DNA of 64,000 nt from Chondrosia reniformis (GCA_947172415.1 OX359202.1:6186899-6250898), one strand, 5' to 3'. Shown: positions 32,901-44,900, counted from the stretch's first letter. Made by a program: numbers and translations. The notes: generated from the letters alone by a model not told the origin.

Positions 32901-35381
32901 ACAGATGAGGTCTTTCCAACAGCCGGTGGACCCAGAACACAGACCTTGATTGGCTGCATTCAAACAAGAGACAAATTATCACTTCTCTCATCATGTGATT
33001 GTCACATGACCTATCCTTCATTACATCCCATCACTCACAATGAGGCCTCTACTTTGTTTGTATTCTCTAACAATCTTCTTAATGTTTTCAACTGGTCCCT
33101 CCTCGCAGATCCAGTTTATATGCATACTCTCCTTCACATAAGTTGCCTCCATGTTCAGGTTGAGTAGTAGATGGTCATAAGTGTTATGCTGCACATGTAC
33201 GTACGTATGGAGGACAATGTGAGGTTCACATGAAATGTTTCTGTTATGTGGATCTTACACTAGTGAGAGTTTTGGATGAGGATACAAGGAGTTTTCTCTT
33301 TCTACTTCTCTTCTTCACCACTAGGTCAGACAGCTGTTTCGTGTATAGTGTCGGTGAGTGTCGGACTTACTGAAATGTTCTTGTTTGACAGAGCTTCCTC
33401 CTTGGGAACATGCTTGACCCTTCCAGATCCGAGGTTCTTGCTGATTGCTCTTACGAGGTCCTCCAGAGTGGTCTGAGAGTCGTCTACAGCGACAAGATAT
33501 CTCACCTTGGGTCTGCTATCTGCCACACTCACCAGAACACTGCAGGAGGAACAAAACACAGTAATTATGTACATATAATAGATATATCTATCACTTTATA
33601 GATAAATACCTAAGACAATCCCTTTGCATACATATAAACATCACTAAACACTACTCAACATACGTACATATATACCTACCTATTCGTACACATACATATG
33701 TACATACTGTTATAAACTGGAGATGTGAATATGGCAGATCAGACACTAAATGTGGATATGTATGTAAGTAAGGTATGCAAGCTTTGTAGTTCTTAAAGTC
33801 AACTCACCTCGCCAAGTCATTTATGTGAATGGTTGGAACAATATTCTGTCCCTCTTCATAAATCTGAAGTGCTTCCGGATTTCCATGCCAGGCTGCCTTG
33901 AAGAAGTGATGAAGCATGCTTTCTCCTTCTCCATACAGCACTCCAGCAACGACGACATAGGTCATAAACTTTAACTTGTCCTAAAGAAGTACATTAACTA
34001 GACTTCCATCATACGTATATACACACATATGTAGGTATGTAGGTACATCATTTACAGGTGATCTATATATTACCAAAGTGTAATTGAGTCATTGCATTAA
34101 GTAATTTAACTGACAAGTATGTTAACACTCTCAAGGAAAAGGACAACACTACATGTAAGGACATATTAACTTCCTCTACATGGAGTTTTACTGTGCATGC
34201 AGTGGAGACCCAGTGGAGAAGAAGATGAAGAATGGAAAAGAAGGAAGACTCTAGGACCTGTATCTTCATCCAAAGCTCTCTTCAGGTTTAGTTCCCCTAT
34301 AGGCTCTTTTGCAGAATAGGCATAGCATGTAGGAAAATGGTACCTTAGATTTTTCATGCATCTCATTTTAGCTCAAAAGAGCAAAGCTTACTGTTTTCCC
34401 CAACTTGATGACCAACTTCTCCAGAGCAATGTGGTCCTTGAAGTTTGGATGACACCTTCTCCTGCGATAGTCCTCCTCAGTGAAAGGAATGTCGGGTTCA
34501 TCCTGAAGGAGTTTACACACACATGATCTAAAACACCATTTTCCTGTACAAATGGTTGACATACATATCGTGTAACTAATATACGTAACTTGGCATTGTA
34601 CTTACTGGATCCATTGGTTTACTGCGGGCCCATGTCAAGAGAGAGGACACGCAAATGAAAGTCTTTGGAGAGGTAAATCCAGACATTCCATCATGAAGTG
34701 CTAACAAGCAAATTTGTACAGAAGTAGATGTACATGCACAGGCCTGCATGCAGAACTTGGGGCCGGGGAGAAATGAAAAAATATAAAATTTAGGGGCAAT
34801 GGTATAAAGCTGTATATTAACTTCCCAAAAGTCTAGGGGGTCAAAATCAATCCCGTCTGCATACACTGACAAATCAGAGAAATGAAAGGAGTTGCAACAC
34901 AATTATATATAAAATTACCATTCACAACTTGGGTCGCTTCATCAATCTGATCCGGTTCCTCCAAAATACTGTATATGATGACATCACATGATGTCAGAGT
35001 TGGGACAAGGTCCACGCGGTTCTATAGGTATACGTATGTACATTGAGAATACTCTAATAAGCACAATGACATGATAATTTGTACTAACTGATATAATTTC
35101 AGAAACCCATTTCGGTTTTTCCCTAGAAGCGTCCTTTAGTGTTCCGATGACCTCAAAAGTAACCGCTCCAGCTTCCTTCTGAGCGGGCTGTGAATCAATC
35201 TCTTCATCGAAACCGCCATCTTCAAGAGATCCACCAACGTGTGATTTAGCAAAAAACTGATAAAATGATAAGCCAACAATTTAGATTTTAATCCAAAACC
35301 ACATCAGATATGCACTTTCTGTACCTTGCTTATAGAAGCTCCATTATATGTATCAACTTGACTTACAAACACGCGCACCAT
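29946..35381 (-). CDS. AK7: Adenylate kinase 7 (ciliary)
   Basis: Axonemal adenylate kinase; in vertebrates it supports ciliary beating. Starts [20 protein letters not shown] (ATG 35381). Recognisable in order: CDVIIYSI, a conserved HYPF-like block [20 protein letters not shown] (34440-34510), KYVVVAG-type segment near 33960, [20 protein letters not shown] (about 33480), the kinase P-loop [14 protein letters not shown] (32950-32910) with [13 protein letters not shown], a second kinase segment ([17 protein letters not shown] type, 32220), Glu/Arg-rich coiled coil (30360-30560) and the Dpy-30 motif [20 protein letters not shown]. The real last exon is 29984-29946 ([12 protein letters not shown] then stop), reached from the donor after DYL at about 30083. 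Introns hold at least four copies of the foldback family. Confidence 0.9.
31022..31212. mobile_element. Compact foldback element in AK7 intron
   Basis: Near-perfect inverted arms of about 55 bp (gaactaaacctggtgagagc ... and ... gctctcattaggtttagttc) with a short centre that lacks the hammerhead-like segment. Shows that the family exists in deleted forms. Confidence 0.75.
31785..32014. mobile_element. Foldback element copy in AK7 intron
   Basis: Opposite orientation to 22632; covers centre and one arm to catgctatgcctattctgta (complement). Encodes no transposase. Confidence 0.8.
31829..31876 (+). ncRNA. Hammerhead-ribozyme-like motif in foldback element
   Basis: ctgatga at 31835-31841, gaaac at 31857-31861, gtc at 31866-31868, with ggatca before and tgaccc after as stem I. 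Same structure and same A/A caveat as at 22755. Confidence 0.42.
33240..33336. mobile_element. Fragment of foldback family in AK7 intron
   Basis: Contains gagttttggatgaggataca, cactaggtcagacagctgtt; ends where the AK7 exon sequence resumes. Confidence 0.6.
34190..34372. mobile_element. Foldback element copy in AK7 intron
   Basis: Reverse-oriented copy with cagtggagaagaagatgaag, cttcatccaaagctctcttc and the catgctatgcctattctgca terminus (complement). The hammerhead-like centre is deleted. Confidence 0.7.
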
Positions 35382-35501
35382 TTTGGTCTCTGCACTCGTT
35401 GCTATGGTGATCTACATAGTCACGTGGCTTGGCCGTGTCTCCCCGTGACGTCAGCATGTGAATAGGCTATGGAGGCGGACTAACCAGCTAGTGCGACCAC
35501 C
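35382..35501. promoter_or_regulatory. Shared divergent promoter region, AK7 / PH gene
   Basis: 120 bp between the divergent start codons, including cacgtggc and cgtgacgtcagc, the latter a CRE-like TGACGTCA palindrome. Confidence 0.5.
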
Positions 35502-36265
35502 ATGGCCGAAACCTTAAAAGAGGGAAGGATGTTCAAAAGAGGAAAACTTAACAAAGAATGGAAGCTGCGAACGTTTATTTTAAATGCATCAAAGCTATCC
35601 TATTTCAAGGGAGGAGTAAGTCCCTTCATTACGTATAGCGCAGCTGTGAGTACTGCATGTTGACAGTACCGGAAGTAGTCTTTCTGCTTCCTATCGAGTC
35701 ATTGTACGTGTCTCTGAATGTCTGCAGAATCCTAATCCAGCTGGATTTATTGAACTGACGGAAATACAGGAGATTCTACCCTTTGATATATCAGAAGGAA
35801 TATTTCAGGTGAGCCTGGTTACTGTCCTTGTTAATTAGACGAACCATCAAATGCATTTTGTTTGGGATAGATTATCATAATTTAACATGTGTCAATTAAA
35901 GTTGAAAATTGGAGTTAAATGTACACTACTATCTATGGATAGTTACAGGAATATTTATTATGTATCATATTTTTGCTATATTTAAGGTGTCTACTCCGAG
36001 AAGAGTATATGAGTTTAAGGGAGGTATGTGCATGCATAAATCTAATTGACCATCCAAGATGAAGATTATGTTATGTGGAATCATTGTTCAAGCCTATTCC
36101 TAGATTTCTCTACCATCATCATCACTATAATTGTCCTTGTAGTATATTTAATACTGCAGATCTCACTCCTGCTTGTCACTTTTAGAAACTCGCGAGGAGA
36201 CACTTGAATGGAGACAAGCCATCATTGATACTTGCCTTGATGCCAATATCAAAATCAAATTATGA
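35502..36265 (+). CDS. Small PH-domain-only protein
   Basis: Four exons in exact phase (35502-35615, 35728-35808, 35987-36023, 36186-36265) give 103 residues that make up a single pleckstrin-homology fold: KRGKLNKEWKLRTFILNAS (strands 1-3), LSYFKGG, FIELTEIQEI, IFQVSTPRRVYEFKG, then the C-terminal helix EETLEWRQAIIDTCL with its conserved Trp. Binding of phosphoinositides or a protein partner is inferred from the fold. I do not recognise a named orthologue. The KxGxxNKxWKxR pattern keeps the basic residues usually used for lipid head groups. Confidence 0.85.
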
Positions 36266-36761
36266 AACTAATTGGTAACGAAAGTTTTGTTATTTTCGAA
36301 TTTTTTTATAGCAATGAAATTAAAAGTGAAATAGGTCTATGTACTCAGTTGTAATACCACAATCATGCATATAAGGTATAGCAGAGCCTATATATGCAGG
36401 GGTGTAGACGCAGCTGAGCAGGTGGGGGGGCTTGAAAAACACCACAATTGTTTTGGACTGATTGTATATGCAGGAAATTCTGGAGTGTAATGATTATGGT
36501 TGGCATGAGTGAGCATGAATTAGCATTTGTCTATGCATAAAAAAATATAGCTAAAAAACTGGGCGGGGCTTAAACCCCATAACCGTCTACACCTTAATAT
36601 GGGGGCGAGATAAACCTATTGTCTGCATGACGTAGCTCGTCCCTTCCAGCCATTTTATATTGCGTCATAGTAAAGAGAGCGGTCTGGCTACACCAGACTA
36701 TTCTGGCCATGCATAAATACTAGGGACTTGCCCCAGTTCACCTATTATACTTGGAACTGCG
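36266..36761. other. Intergenic interval, PH gene to DNAJC22
   Basis: No gene seen. A possible decayed foldback element lies at about 36395-36600, where aggggtgtagacg and cgtctacacctt face each other around G-rich sequence; the match is imperfect. Confidence 0.4.
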
Positions 36762-37913
36762 ATGAATCTTCTGTTCGCTTACATTCTTTGGCTACCGCCC
36801 TTTGGCTGGTTAGGCCTTCATCACTTTTATATGAAGAGGGATTTGCATGGCTTTCTGATGCTGACGACATTTGCCGGGTTCATGATTGGTTGGTTGAGAG
36901 ATTTAATCACCATTCCACGCTATCTTTCCGAAGCTAGATGGGACAAAGACTTTAAAGGTCTCTATTTAGCCGATTATAATTACTACAAAGTGCCCAGACC
37001 GTGGCGCCACAAGCTGAGGTATGTTGCCATGGTGATGCTCTCGTACTACTACCGAACTATCGTGATGCACGCCATTCCGCAAGAGTCAACTCGGGAACAG
37101 ACCAGACAGCTGATCATGCTGATCTTGGGACCTCTGGGAGTGTCTTTCGCTACCTATGCAGTTAGCAATATCGGCATGAGGAGATGCAGTGTCCTCCCCT
37201 TAGTGGGGTTAGCTTATTGTGGCGAGATGCTTAGCAACGTTTTGACCTTGATAAGCTTTGGAACCTGGGTGTGGATCCAGCCCTTTATTATAATGATGTT
37301 TATCTGGCATTATGTGGACCCCAAGGAAATGACTGACCTGAAGGTCCAAGAAGAGAGAGAGAGAAAGGAGACATCGACTGTATGCCTCTGCTGCTTGAGG
37401 TTCTGGAGGGTAACACTCGGATTTCTGATAATTCTAGCTTTATTTTCCTCATTTCTATACCACAATGCTACTATAGAAACGGAGGAAGGAGAGACCATTC
37501 TCCTTAGAGAAGCAATGGAGAACCTGTTCAGGTCGGAGGCCTGGAAACATTTTAAGGATAATGGATGGATAATACTGAAGCAGCTGTGGGAGGAAGGTTG
37601 GGAAGGTTTTGCAGAAGGTCTTTACGACATATCAGAACTGTCTGGAACTGATTGGGCAGAGAAGACATTAAATCTTACCGAGCATTATACAAAGAAAGAA
37701 GTGAAGCAAGTTTATAGAAAGTTAGTCAAAATTTGGCATCCGGACCACGCAAGAGATGACCCTAACGCTGCTAACATGTTTATGGACATACAAAAAGCAT
37801 ACGAGATATTGATGAGGAAGTTTAAGAGACAAGAACGAAACACTAATTTTGCAACAGAGCATGGCAGAAGAGAAGCTGAGGAGGCTGGATACTGGGACGA
37901 TGACTTTTATTGA
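36762..37913 (+). CDS. DNAJC22: DNAJC22 (TM2 plus C-terminal J domain), intronless
   Basis: 383 residues from the ATG at 36762. A TM2-type N-terminus ([20 protein letters not shown], then [15 protein letters not shown]) is followed by several membrane helices ([63 protein letters not shown]). A C-terminal J domain follows with the essential HPD ([14 protein letters not shown], about residue 325) and QKAYEIL. This order defines DNAJC22; the fly homologue (Wurst) is needed for clathrin-mediated endocytosis. One exon, slightly longer than human. Confidence 0.93.
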   Translation: MNLLFAYILWLPPFGWLGLHHFYMKRDLHGFLMLTTFAGFMIGWLRDLITIPRYLSEARWDKDFKGLYLADYNYYKVPRPWRHKLRYVAMVMLSYYYRTIVMHAIPQESTREQTRQLIMLILGPLGVSFATYAVSNIGMRRCSVLPLVGLAYCGEMLSNVLTLISFGTWVWIQPFIIMMFIWHYVDPKEMTDLKVQEERERKETSTVCLCCLRFWRVTLGFLIILALFSSFLYHNATIETEEGETILLREAMENLFRSEAWKHFKDNGWIILKQLWEEGWEGFAEGLYDISELSGTDWAEKTLNLTEHYTKKEVKQVYRKLVKIWHPDHARDDPNAANMFMDIQKAYEILMRKFKRQERNTNFATEHGRREAEEAGYWDDDFY

Positions 37914-38155
37914 TGGTATGGTTGTCATGTGAATACTATTACACATCACCCTATATACTGGTTTACCAACTATAGGGATTGTTTTTTTATAGATTCTAAC
38001 ACTCTTATGAGTTTCAAGAAAGATTATGCTTATTATGCACAATTGAGAATTATAAAAATAATTAAAAATTCCTTCTTGAAGGCATATATTCATGTATACA
38101 GAGCCAAGGACGGTTAGTTGTTCTGTTCGGAGATAGTCAGATAGTCAATGTAGTG
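37914..38155. other. 3' interval between DNAJC22 and MED6
   Basis: A/T-rich 3' UTR sequence of two converging genes; no gene seen. Confidence 0.5.
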
Positions 38156-40776
38156 TTACAACTTTTTTCTCTTTGCTTCACTTTCACTTTCCTTTGACGG
38201 TGGCCTTCTGTTTCCTCCCAGTGACACTCCCTTCTGCTGTGATTGTAGTTCAGTTACTGCAAGAAGGAATCACAGAACAAGGAACATTTGTGAATGCTTT
38301 CCTAACCATAACTTAAATTAGATAACAGAATTATCTCACTAGAGGCAAACCACATTGGTAGTTCTGTCTTGCCACCTTTATACACACACATGGCAAATCT
38401 CTCAATGACCAAGGCAATTTGGTGTTCTTATATATGAAAGTATCTACATATATTGTAAACATAATTCACTCGATTTCAACCAAATGATTCACAATAGATC
38501 ATTACTAACGTTTCAGCCACATGCTGTGGCCTTCACATCTCCCTTCAGAACCCAGGGGACCTGGTGAACAGAGACCAGGGCCTCAACATTGACTGCTGTT
38601 GGAAGTGCCTCATCCAGCAAAGCAGAAGGCAGGAGAGCAACAGCAATGATCACGACAGAGATGATGTCATCTATGTACTATAAATTATAGACTTCCTTAT
38701 TTGCCTACTAGATTTGTTCTTTGCTATAGCTATTTAAATTGTAGACTCCACCAGATACGTTTTTTTGTTATACTCTGATGAAGGCCACAGTATGTGGCTG
38801 AAACGTTAGTAAAGATCCATTGTGAATCGTTTGGTTGGAATCGAGTGAATTATCTTTACAATGTCTAATAGCCAACCTAAAATGCCACTTCATGATTATA
38901 TCTACATATATTTTTAGATGGTACATCTTTCGACTCTTTGAGCATCTAAAAGCACAGTTTGGCTTGGTAAATCTTTTGGTCAAACGTTTCGACCCTGGGG
39001 GTCTTTATCAACGAGTAACTCTACATATACGTATTCTAGTGTACTATATTGTATCCACATATAATATATACAGTATACATTAGACATATGAGCTTACTAA
39101 TTGATAATGGCCTCCAACTGTCATGGTATAACCACATATGTTAGAAATGGACCAATCAGATTGCTCCACAGAGACAATACATTAACCCAACTAGCCATGT
39201 CAATATTAGCAATATTAATGGTAAAATGTCAATCAATCAGCTTTAGGAGGAGGTTGGAACATATAATTAAGTACCTTTGAAATAAAGTAAGTATCTTATC
39301 TATGCAATCAGATCAGAAATTATCAGTCCATCTCCTTCAAGGGATGGTAAAACATTAAACCTATTTAAGTGTACTGCTGTAATGTCATGATAAACCAACC
39401 TGAAATGGGCTTTCCTCCCTCCTAAGTGAACAGTAGAAGAGAATAGTATGAGACACACAGTCATCACATTAGGCAAGTACACGTAGTTAAATCTATTAAG
39501 CTCAAATTATGACATCATTTCAACGAAGCATCGGAAGTGGTACTCATAACTGAAAGTGTACTCCATTGTCATTGTGTACATTGCTTATGGATTGAGTGCA
39601 AAATACCTTCTTTGCCAATACTCTTGGAGGAAACTTTTCAATAATTTTTGAAAGCAGAGTCTCCACTCTTCTGCACTGGGAATCACTCGGCTCCTGAACC
39701 ACCTTCTTCTTAGTCTTACTAGTCAAAGCTTCTATCCAAATTATACAAATGCCAGATTCAGTGATTAATTCACTAAAGAGTTACTTAATTAAGTCTTACG
39801 TTTTTCTTTATCAGAGGGGAATTCCCAGTAATGACCCTTTGCAGGCTGGTATCGAGCATATGATTGTACTGTGGTAAGATAAAGGAGGACAATTCATACT
39901 AGAGATAGCTCTCCAACTTTTAAAATATAATATGTATGTATACATATACAACTTTCCTATACTGGCAGTGGTACAAAGTATGTATATCATTACAAATTAT
40001 GTTACTATATTATATGAATCATTACATGTTCCTTACTTCAGTATATAAGTGTTGTATATTCAATATAAAATTAACAGTACCTTCATCAAAAGCAGAGTCC
40101 AGTTGGTGTAAGGCTGAAGACTATTGTGAGGTCAAAAAGAAAAACTAGCATATATGAATACAAAAATTATATATAAATGCATGCGCATGATATAAAATTA
40201 CAAACAAATTTGATATAATTTAAAGCTTATTATAAGTATCTGACGCATGCATACACTTACCAATCTTGAGTTCAGAACGGACTTCAGATCAGGGCACTGG
40301 TATACCTTTCCATCCAAAATGTAATAGTTACACACTGGGGTGACTACATTGTGGAGAAAAATGTCAGTTCATCAGTTGTGCGCAGTACTGATTGTACATA
40401 ACTGGTCAAAATCGGAAGTGTCATGCAATACTAAAGAGATTTACATTTCTCTGGAGAAATTCTGTAGTTCTTCCTTATGATGTAGAGAATTGGCTCCTGA
40501 ACATGAATGAGAACGTATTCCATTCCTTTCATATTCCTACAAATATGTAGACAATACCGTATACACCTAGTGGAGGGGAGGAAGGGCAGATATTACAAAC
40601 TGGAGCTGAGTAAAATCTTGTTTCTGCATCTTCAACTGCTCGTTGCTACAAGTGCGATCATAAAATGGATTGCTTCTCTGGCAAAAGTAGTCCAAAACGT
40701 TGTGTTGATTTAAAACCGGCAGCCAGGCGCTGTCATGCCAGGACATGTGGAGTTGATTCTCCAGAGAAGCCTCCAT
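38156..40776 (-). CDS. MED6: Mediator complex subunit 6
   Basis: Head-module subunit of Mediator, linking activators to RNA polymerase II. First exon 40776-40601 encodes [40 protein letters not shown]. Then come [20 protein letters not shown] (about 40540-40440), [20 protein letters not shown] (40340-40260), [29 protein letters not shown] (39850-39800), a basic segment with [18 protein letters not shown] (about 39730-39600), and a short C-terminal exon [20 protein letters not shown] before the stop at 38156. The order and motifs match MED6 throughout. The long last intron (about 38260-39600) carries foldback and hammerhead-like sequences. Confidence 0.93.
38461..38862. mobile_element. Foldback element with roughly 75-bp arms in MED6 intron
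   Basis: Left arm aattcactcgatttcaacca ... cgtttcagccacatgctgtg (38463-38535) is the complement of the right arm ccacagtatgtggctgaaac ... ggttggaatcgagtgaatta (38784-38852). Unrelated to the 23556 family at sequence level but built the same way. Confidence 0.8.
38771..38813 (+). ncRNA. Hammerhead-ribozyme-like motif, MED6 intron
   Basis: ctgatga (38775-38781), stem II gccaca-gta-tgtggc, gaaac (38800-38804), palindromic acgt as minimal stem III, and tact/agta as a short stem I. Minimal stem III and this intron-repeat setting recall hammerheads reported in Penelope-like elements. Extra unpaired bases next to stem II weaken the call. Confidence 0.38.
38979..39016 (-). ncRNA. Second, degenerate hammerhead-like motif, MED6 intron
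   Basis: Minus strand: ttgataa-agaccc-cca-gggtc-gaaac-gtttgacc. Stem II gaccc/gggtc is perfect, but the first core segment differs from ctgatga at two positions. Probably the remnant of a Penelope-type or similar element. Confidence 0.3.
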
Positions 40777-40832
40777 TTTTGCTGCACTGCTGAGGTTATC
40801 CCTTCATTAATGTGGTGGGCGTGTACAGAAAT
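40777..40832. promoter_or_regulatory. 56-bp bidirectional promoter, MED6 / CCDC97
   Basis: The divergent start codons are 56 bp apart. Contains gtggtgggcgtg, a GC-box-like run, and no TATA box. Confidence 0.5.
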
Positions 40833-41732
40833 ATGGCTGCAGCAGAAATGCAAGAAAATCTTCCAAGGTCTCCAGGCAGAGAAGTCGATCCTTTTGTAGA
40901 GTGCATTTTATCTAAAATTATACATTCTGATGTAACCATTAAGAGTCAACAAAAAGATGAACCGGATTTGACCTTTGACGAGAAGTTTGCTTACCTCAAA
41001 GAGCTCTTAACAGACAGCACAAGTACCTTTCTGTATAGATTTGGGCACATCTTAGATATTGGACATTTGACGTACTTCGATGGCTTACCTCAGAGCTACG
41101 AGTTAGAGCTGCAATTGAGAGATTTGAGGAAACACTTAGACCCAAAGCAGAGAAAAATAGCAACCAGAAACAGACGTTTTGTGCACATGGAGAAACAGCT
41201 GGAGAAGGGAACCTACTTTGAGGAAGACGCGATGAGAAGTCGCAATCCCCTTTTATTTGAACATTACGTAGGTCAGTATATGACTGAGGAGGAGAGAGAG
41301 CAGAATGATAAAAAGCTATCAGACGTGCTGTGGTCCGCCCACATCCTCCGAGCCATTGATAAGGAGGAGAGGAGAGCTCAATTGGAACAGCAGCTGGAGG
41401 AAGAAGATTGTATGTTGGAGGAAAGTGATGATTCATCATCGGAATCAGAAGATGCTGAAGATGAAGCAAGTAAAAGGAATATAATTGGTGTACCAAATAT
41501 TCAAATCAGCGATAATCCAGATACAGCTGCTAAAGAGAAGAAAATGTTGAAGAAAGAATTTTACCAGGCAATGCAACAGAGTTTTTTAAGTGGAGACGAT
41601 AAAGACATTGATTATTCATACATTGATGCAGACAGAGAATTGGATCTTTCAAAAACTCAGGAATGGGACGATGTAGATGCTTATTTTGACGAAGACGGTC
41701 AAACTTCTGTAGACCAGATGGACCAACAATAA
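40833..41732 (+). CDS. CCDC97: CCDC97 homologue, intronless
   Basis: 299 residues from the first ATG at 40833 (the frame is open a little further upstream without ATG). Matches the CCDC97 layout: FLYRFGHIL segment, RNRRFVHMEKQLEKGTYF, MRSRNPLLFEHYVGQYMTEE, an acidic low-complexity stretch (EESDDSSSESEDAEDE, about residue 200-215), then EFYQAMQQSFLSGDDKDIDY and a C-terminal DVDAYFDED. CCDC97 is known to associate with the SF3B part of the U2 snRNP. Single exon, unlike its divergent neighbour MED6. Confidence 0.88.
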   Translation: MAAAEMQENLPRSPGREVDPFVECILSKIIHSDVTIKSQQKDEPDLTFDEKFAYLKELLTDSTSTFLYRFGHILDIGHLTYFDGLPQSYELELQLRDLRKHLDPKQRKIATRNRRFVHMEKQLEKGTYFEEDAMRSRNPLLFEHYVGQYMTEEEREQNDKKLSDVLWSAHILRAIDKEERRAQLEQQLEEEDCMLEESDDSSSESEDAEDEASKRNIIGVPNIQISDNPDTAAKEKKMLKKEFYQAMQQSFLSGDDKDIDYSYIDADRELDLSKTQEWDDVDAYFDEDGQTSVDQMDQQ

Positions 41733-41967
41733 ATAACCATTTTAAATCTTTTTATTTCAAACTCAAATTCTTTAGCACTTCAAAGAATTTGTCATTTTTA
41801 TATGTGAGCTGATTTAGCTGTGATAATTCTATATAATAGACCAGAGAAATAGATTCTAAAGCTTTCCTTTATCAAATAATACTTAAAAATTATATTACAC
41901 ATCAATTTAAAATCAGATTCAATCAAAGTCGGTATGAAAAGAAGATCTAGTGATGACTATGTCTTCT
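41733..41967. other. Convergent 3' ends of CCDC97 and EXO1
   Basis: A/T-rich; no gene or repeat seen. Confidence 0.5.
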
Positions 41968-44900
41968 TCAAGCTGTCCCTGCAGAGAGATGAAGAAATGG
42001 ATAAACTGCTCTCAAAATGCACAAGAAGTCTAGATAGATTGAATATAGAATGCTTTTCTAACCTTTTTTTATATGCACATCTAGTTAAGATGTCTGTAAT
42101 TGTTAATTGACCGCCTCCTAAATCATTCGATGGTTTCATACTCTTTAAAGTACCTGTTGACTTTGCTCGTGATGGTCTACGTAGCCCTACATAAATGGGA
42201 GGTATGTAAGGGCAAGCACCAACTGCTTACTGCAGCAGCTAGTAAGTAAGGACCCATGGCTGGACTTGCAGTACATTTAAACCAACTGTGATGAGCAATC
42301 TGACATCCATTATCTACATACCTGGTTGTTTTATTCTTTTGTCAAACCGATTCTTCACTTTATCTAGAAGCTGTAACTGAAGGCACATGTGTGAATAGGA
42401 TAACACTACACATACAAGATTTATTATACTTAATATTCAATAATAATCCCTTTAGAAAACATCGCAAGGGGGAGGGGGAATACAATGTAGCAACATTGTG
42501 AGGGAACAACCTACAGTAGTTCAATGTTTGTGCTATTAAAATTTTGCAATTTGACTTTTTTCAAGGGAGAGGGGGACAGATGCCCCTCCCCCTAAACCCT
42601 GACTCCCCACTATTGTTCTCTGGTGCTTACAGTTGGCTGTTGTGTGTGTTCATCTAAGGTAGTCAGGTCTACCAAGGATGGCACTGAGTTATCTTCCCTC
42701 TTTGAGCAAGGCACCTCTCTGTAAAGAAGATAGATTGAGCAAACTTCACACAACCATGGTCCATCTCTACCTGACATCCTACCTTACTCTACCTTCACTG
42801 GCGACTCTCTGTTCGGCAGCCATTTTCTTGGGTGGAGGACCAGAAATATCATTGGGTTCAGCAGACAAGGAAGATTGATCTGACTTGTCAAACATGAATT
42901 TTAAAAGACTTCTTCTAACTTTCCTAGAGGAGCTGACAGGTAATGAGATGACGGGTCTTGCTTCGTTTTCCTGGGGAGACTCAGGAATGGTAATTGGCTT
43001 GCTAGAAAAATCTTGACTTGTTGTGCTCTGAGTGGAGTCAGGTGTCATATTTTCCTGGTTCTGGTCGAGGGGTTGACTGCTATCATTGCTATCTGATGCG
43101 ACAGCACCTCCTGGATGGAAGCTGTTAGTAGCATGTTCAAAATCAACTGTTAAGTTTCTCTTTAAACTGTCACCATTTCTGTTGCTAGGGGAGGAGAGTT
43201 TCTGAGTCAATTTGCTTAATAAATTTGAGTGAGAGCTTCCGGGCGTCACTTCCTCAGAATCATCTTGCAAGGTAAAGTGGCTACAAAACACACAAAGATG
43301 AGCTGATCTCTCAAAGCTCATAGCAGGACTAGACACACGTACCTTGACACACGCAACACACTCTGACTGCTTTGGTGGGAGGAGGAGGTACTGAGCAGTG
43401 TAATGGCATCAGCATGTTTGGTATTACTATCCTGTATCTCTCCACTGTGGGGATCCCCCCCATAGAGGTTTGCCAGCTCGTCATTGGCTACTGAAAAGTC
43501 TTCATTTTCAACTACATACACCAAACAAAACACTTATCCCATCAATTATCTCTGATAAAGATGACTACGTGAAGAATCTACCTCTCTTAATGGATGAAGG
43601 TGGTTTGAATTGTTTTGTTACACTTTTGGTTGCCACAAAGGCAGACAACTTCTTTTGAGACGACGCTTGTGAAAATACTCTCCCGACCCAACCAGTCTTG
43701 GTAGCCTTGCAATCATTCTTGAATCCATTTTTCACAGTCTCCCCTCTTTTATTTGGCTAAAGGAGATTGCAAACATGTGTGCAGTGATACCTTACTCAGC
43801 CTACAACTCTCATCACACCACCTCAGGTACCCCAGGATGAGGTATATACGTAGAATGATGGATTGGAGTGAGCACGCTTCAAGTTACACCTACTCACCTT
43901 GCTGGGACTGTAGGAATCCATGATTTGGAGTGTGAGTGGGTTTATGTTGCCTCTTGCTAGACCAACAGCCTTCAATGGTGACATTTCACTGAGACGTTAA
44001 GGAATATATAACATACAGACAGACACGCCTAGGGTACTCCACTAATGGGAAACAATTACTGCTATACTATCCCAAGTGACATTTAGATATTAAAGTGCAG
44101 TGCAGGTGTATTCATTGGGCAATGGATACAGTGAATTTATCAAGTATACGTCATTGGACTGCGAGATCAGAAGGGAAGAGGCAAGGGCAGGTTAACACAG
44201 TTCAATAGGGTGCAATAGGTCAAATTGACTAATAATGCCAAGGATTCACAAAAGAGACAAAGATTCCCAAGGTCACTGATGAAGGGTGGAATTCCCAGAA
44301 ACAGCTGTCTGGCCCAGTGGAGAAGAGAAGTAGAAGGAGAAACCTTGTATCCTCATCCAAAGCTCTCAATAGGCTTAGTTCCCTATAGACCTTTACTCAT
44401 AAGTACATGTATGAAAAATAGTGTGTTCGGATACCTCCCGACAAACTTCAAATCTGCCGAGTCCACATCTTCTGGGAGAGGAGTTAGATGGACCTGTTTC
44501 TGGGTACGAGGGTCAAATACAATCTGATAGAGAAAGGTCTCCTCTGCCATTCTATACTTATCAACGTAATTTGGGGGAACAGACTTGCCCTTCTGCATCC
44601 TTAAATGGGAAATCACCTATGCCCAAATAAGGAAAAGAGGGATAATTAGTCATCTTGATATCAGTGAACTGCTTTGTACTTTATAAGGATCTCGTCCAAA
44701 CTTTCTCATCAACTTGTTAGCTGTGGCCAGCCCCATGCCAGGGATTGAGGAGAGGTAGTCACAACCGGACAAAATACACATTCTTCTGAAGGAGGTCTCA
44801 TCAAATCCTTGCAACTTTCCTCCCTCCAGCTCTCCCAGCCTACTGGTCTCGATGAGCAGACCATTTCCAATTTCATCCATCTTAAAAAGAACCTGCAGAC

